A stretch of 64,000 bases of DNA from Formicarius rufipectus (lineage: Eukaryota; Chordata; Aves; Passeriformes; Formicariidae), in assembly GCA_013399695.1 (NCBI GenBank), contig VXAU01003742.1, forward strand, positions 186,001 to 250,000. The letters run 5' to 3'. Position numbers and translations under genes: made by a program. Below, one piece after another: positions 61,026 to 64,000 of this stretch. A model generated the notes under the pieces. It was not told the DNA's origin. It ran no database searches and saw only the letters and a program-made list of their open reading frames with translations. Every line of letters starts with the position of its first letter. The first letter of the stretch is position 1.

Positions 61026-62999
61026 TCTGCTGGAGACTCTGAGAATGCAGCGCCGGGTCCGCGCCCCGGACCGGCCCCGGGGCCTCCCCCAGAGACCCGC
61101 CCTGGGGATGTCGCCTGGACCCGGCGCCTGGGGCAGCGGTCCCCCGGTCCCTCGGGCTGCCGCGGTGCCCGGCAGGGTGACGAGGCGCTTCCTCCATCGC
61201 GGGTTCTCTCCCCACCCCGCGGTGCCCCCGCCTCGGGTCCCCGCAGTGCCGTGCCAGCAGGGAGCGGGGCGCGGAGTGGGGCAGGGCCGGGAAAAGGGCA
61301 GGTGCAGGGGAGGGCAGGGGCAAGGAAGAGGGGAGAGACAGGCACAGCGAAAAGGGCAGGGACAGACCTGTCGCCCACCGATCAAGGCACCGCTCCAGTG
61401 CCCGAGGATGAGAACATATTCAGTGCATGGAGTTCAGGATTCAGCCTTGGTGCCAGGGTCTCGAGCAGAGACCTCAGCCCACTCTGTCTTCGAATGGTGG
61501 CTGATCTTGGTGGCCCAGTGGCAGCAGGGCAGGAGGTCTGTCAGGGGCTCTGGGCATCACTGGGGCTGAGGCTGGACGGCTGTCAGACCCGCTCCTGCTG
61601 TGCACCAGGGTCATGGTGGCAGCTGGTGTCCTTGGCACCCATCTCAGGTCTCAGGTGCTTTCTTCAAAGTCCTGCTTGAAGCATGGTGGGCACTGTCCTG
61701 GCCCAGCAGCAGTTTGAGGTAGCAGGGGCAGAAGTGGCAGCACAGCTTGCTGTCTGCAGTAGAGTTGCACACCAGCAGCAGGATCCACAACAGAGTGCTG
61801 GGTTTGAAGAACACTCTGGGCATGACCAGGACAGGTGGAAGGTGGAAGCAGGGAAGACACTCAAGGCTGGTGAGGCTGCAATGCTATTTGAGGACAGATA
61901 AATCTGATCATGCAAGTCAGGTTTTAGCCAAAGCTCAGGCAAACAGCCTCCAGTGGGACATTTTCCAGTCTCTGCTGTTCAGGGTCTCACATCTTACCTG
62001 AAGAAAATGCTTTACTGAGTCCACAGCATTCTCTGGTATTGGGCCTTGAAGTTTGGCCCTGAAAAGAGCACCAGAGAACATCAGAAAGGGGAATGTCCTG
62101 TTGCTCTGTGTGTACAACACCTCGTGCAGGGCAAACAAATGCTCTGCTTGGCCAATACAGGTCAGGAAACAAACCAGTAGCAGGTTATCCACAAACCACT
62201 TGGGTCTGGTGCCTCCCGCTAAAGGCAGGTGGCCTGCATATCAAGGAGAGGTGGGTGGAATGCAAAAGAGAGGTTTATAACCACAGCACGAATCCAGGAG
62301 GAGTGGCTTCTCCTTTCCAGGACCAAAAGATGAACAGGGCACAGATCCATCAGCAGGCTCCAGCAGCTCTCCTTCCCACCTTCACACTGGCTGGCACAAG
62401 GCTTCCCACTGTCATAATACTTCATGACTCCCACCCTCAAAGGCCAATAGGGCCAAGAAGACAGCCTAGGAAATGCTCCATACCAGCCCCTTCAGACATG
62501 GAAACAGCTAGAAATGTCCTCAATCCCAGCGTGAGAGTGAGAGACCTCCCAGCTGCAAGCACTGCTGCCAAAGTAGATCCCACTTGAGCCTGATGCTCTT
62601 GTAGGGAAGGGAGCAAAGCCTGGAGCACAGCTGCTCCACTGCTAGCAAAGCCTGCAAACAGAGACCGTGTGCTCAGTGCCAATCTAGCTCTAGGACAGCT
62701 GCAAGTCTCTTGTGCAAAAACTTACACTGGCACTGGGAACACCCAGATCCTTTTCCTGGGAGAGACAAGAGGTCACCTCTCATAGCACAGATGGAGCTGA
62801 GCCCACCTTCCTGGCTGAAAGCCTCCAACAACCAGATGTGACACTGGGTGGAGATGGTTCCAGCACTTGTCTGTAGTTCAGGGTGCTCCTTTTCAAACTG
62901 TTTCTGCTAAGGCCCCCTTATCCTGGAGACAGGGAAGATTTGTCTCTCCTACCATCACCCACTCTGTGCCACATCAGCTGTGTTCCTGACCTAGCTGAA

Positions 63000-63074
63000 G
63001 ACAAGAGTTGGACTAGATGACCTTCAAAGGTCCCTTCCAACCCAAACCATTCTGTAACCCAGTGATTCCATGCC
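63000..63074 (+). mobile_element. CR1 LINE 3' end fragment, sense
   Basis: The phrases GAGTTGGACTAGATGACCTT, CAAAGGTCCCTTCCAACCCA and CCATTCTGTAACCCAGTGAT follow one another exactly as in the 3' terminus of avian CR1 elements, including the tandem ATTCTgtgATTCTg-type tail typical of this family in place of a poly(A). This is the clearest repeat in the window and the best single hint that the source is a bird (CR1 also occurs in other reptiles). The fragment is 5'-truncated and carries no reverse transcriptase. Confidence 0.88.
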
Positions 63075-63639
63075 CTCTTGCTGCTGCCATGCAGGGTGCT
63101 GATAAGACCAGCAGCCTGCCCCAGCCCAGCTCCCAGATGAGCCCCAGAGAGCACTATAACAAGTGCCAATTGTGGCAGTCCTTCTGTGAAACCTGAAATC
63201 AGCAATGCCTCAGAGTATGCCCAGGTCACACAGCAGCACAGACCAGGAGCTGCCACACTCACTGTGGGGAAGGGATGATGGAGGATGGCAAGCAAGGGAA
63301 CAAAGGACCAACCATGACAGGATCACTCCCATTTTGAGCATGGCTCCCCCGGTGCACAAGCACCACATGCAGCCTCCACAGCTGTGTCCCGCAGCCTCTC
63401 TCAGAAATCAACATGTCACTTTTGTGCCCTGTCTTGTATTTTCAGTGACAGAAGGATGGCCAGGTTATCGTCTGACTTTGCTGCCATCACCTTTATCTTC
63501 GTGGGAATTTAGTCCTCATCTGACTTTTCTTATTATTCCCATCATTGCTTTATCCCAGGAATCAAATAACTCTTTTGTATTTCTTAGCTCTCCACTACCT
63601 GCAGCACTGTTCCCTTATTCTGATACACTCTCCCCATCT

Positions 63640-63840
63640 CATTGAGCTCCAGGCTCCTTTGCTTTGTTCTCTCTCTATCTCTTCCTTTCTTTCTGCTAGT
63701 GCCTTGTTCCTTTTCTTGTTGTGATTTGTCTTCTCTGCTCTGTCCCTTTCACTCATATATTCTCCTTATCTCTTTGTGCTTCTTCCTCTTCCTTTTCCCA
63801 GTCTTTGCACTCCCCCCCTTCCTCTATGTGCCTTTGTCTG
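63640..63840. repeat. Pyrimidine-rich low-complexity tract
   Basis: Roughly 200 bases are dominated by C and T on the plus strand, with phrases such as TTCTCTCTCTATCTCTTCCT. Short open frames across it translate into phenylalanine-, leucine- and serine-rich strings typical of such tracts. No mobile-element signature was seen. Confidence 0.65.
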
Positions 63841-64000
63841 TAAGGAGTTGAAAGTTAAAAGCTTTTCCAACTTGATCCTGAGCAGCTTTCCCTGGTACTT
63901 TCATCTCCACAACACATTTGTAAAACTGCTCAGACTGAAGAGCCATGACATGAACAACTGAAGAAATATCAGAAAGAAACTGGACTCCCAACATGGAATA

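Larger units (their letters stand above)
60281..61410. promoter_or_regulatory. CDH22: CpG island, inferred CDH22 promoter
   Basis: Over about 1.1 kb the sequence becomes strongly GC-rich with many CG dinucleotides and GC-box-like GGGGCGG and CCCCGCCC cores, then returns abruptly to ordinary composition on both sides. This is the signature of a vertebrate CpG-island promoter. Its place upstream of the start-codon exon on the same strand, with a strong minus-strand donor inside it, fits the CDH22 promoter. I see no convincing TATA box, which is normal for such promoters. The very long open frames on both strands here (up to 463 codons) come from the lack of AT-rich stop codons. A divergent transcript to the right is possible but unproven. 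Confidence 0.75.
61411..64000. other. 5' flanking region, no gene recognised
   Basis: About 2.6 kb upstream of the inferred promoter contains no exon that I can support. Composition drops to ordinary levels beyond the island. It contains a CR1 3' tail (63000-63074) and a pyrimidine-rich tract (about 63640-63840). In human, SLC35C2 is the neighbour on this side as I recall it; nothing here resembles it, so it would lie further right if the order is kept in birds. Confidence 0.65.

Noticed and set aside
60109..61679. Very long open frames on both strands across the CpG island (404 codons minus; 463 and 423 codons plus)
   Set aside because: Stop codons are AT-rich and therefore rare in such GC-rich DNA. 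The frames overlap each other on both strands, translate into Arg/Pro/Gly/Ala-rich text, and repeat every 32 residues only because of the 32-bp tandem repeat. No domain is recognisable.
61411..64000. Expected upstream neighbour SLC35C2
   Set aside because: No hydrophobic transporter exon or matching motif can be found; the region holds repeat pieces and low-complexity sequence. The neighbour would lie beyond the window if the gene order is kept.
1..64000. Operons, CRISPR arrays, prophage or other prokaryotic systems
   Set aside because: Frames are short, overlapping and without ribosome binding sites or consistent strand use; the only supported gene is split by spliceosomal introns. No regularly spaced repeat-spacer array is present.

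Overview
This window reads as vertebrate nuclear DNA, most likely from a bird. It has large introns with consensus GT-AG boundaries, few interspersed repeats, and several fragments resembling the CR1 LINE that dominates bird genomes. The clearest of these is a CR1 3' tail near 63.0 kb. There is no bacterial-style gene packing, and I see no rRNA, tRNA or CRISPR array. I cannot name the species from the sequence.

One protein-coding gene is supported. It is the 5' half of a type II classical cadherin on the minus strand, which I identify as CDH22 (cadherin-22, PB-cadherin). Seven coding exons run from right to left: 36811-37035 (start codon, signal peptide, short propeptide, start of EC1), 32599-32893, 23223-23342, 13659-13826, 12458-12645, 11348-11601 and 4096-4232. 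Their lengths are 225, 295, 120, 168, 188, 254 and 137 bases. They join in one open frame of 462 complete codons plus one base, and every boundary is flanked by GT and AG. The encoded part ends inside the fourth cadherin repeat (EC4). The rest of EC4, EC5, the transmembrane segment and the catenin-binding tail must lie beyond position 1, outside the window.

A 1.1 kb CpG island at about 60.28-61.41 kb lies 23.5 kb upstream of the start codon. It carries a near-perfect minus-strand splice donor at 60579/60578, so I infer it holds the promoter and a non-coding first exon. The island also contains a 32-bp tandem repeat (about four and a half copies) and a run of AGCCC pentamers. From about 61.4 kb to the end I see 5' flanking DNA with a CR1 fragment and a pyrimidine-rich tract, and no second gene.

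The remaining sequence is intronic. It holds several AT-rich, TAATTA-bearing blocks that could be conserved regulatory elements, a small CpG-enriched patch at 53.36-53.57 kb that could be an alternative first exon, CR1 fragments and minor simple repeats. The many other open reading frames, including those of 200-460 codons, look like chance frames. The longest owe their length to the GC-rich, stop-poor CpG island.
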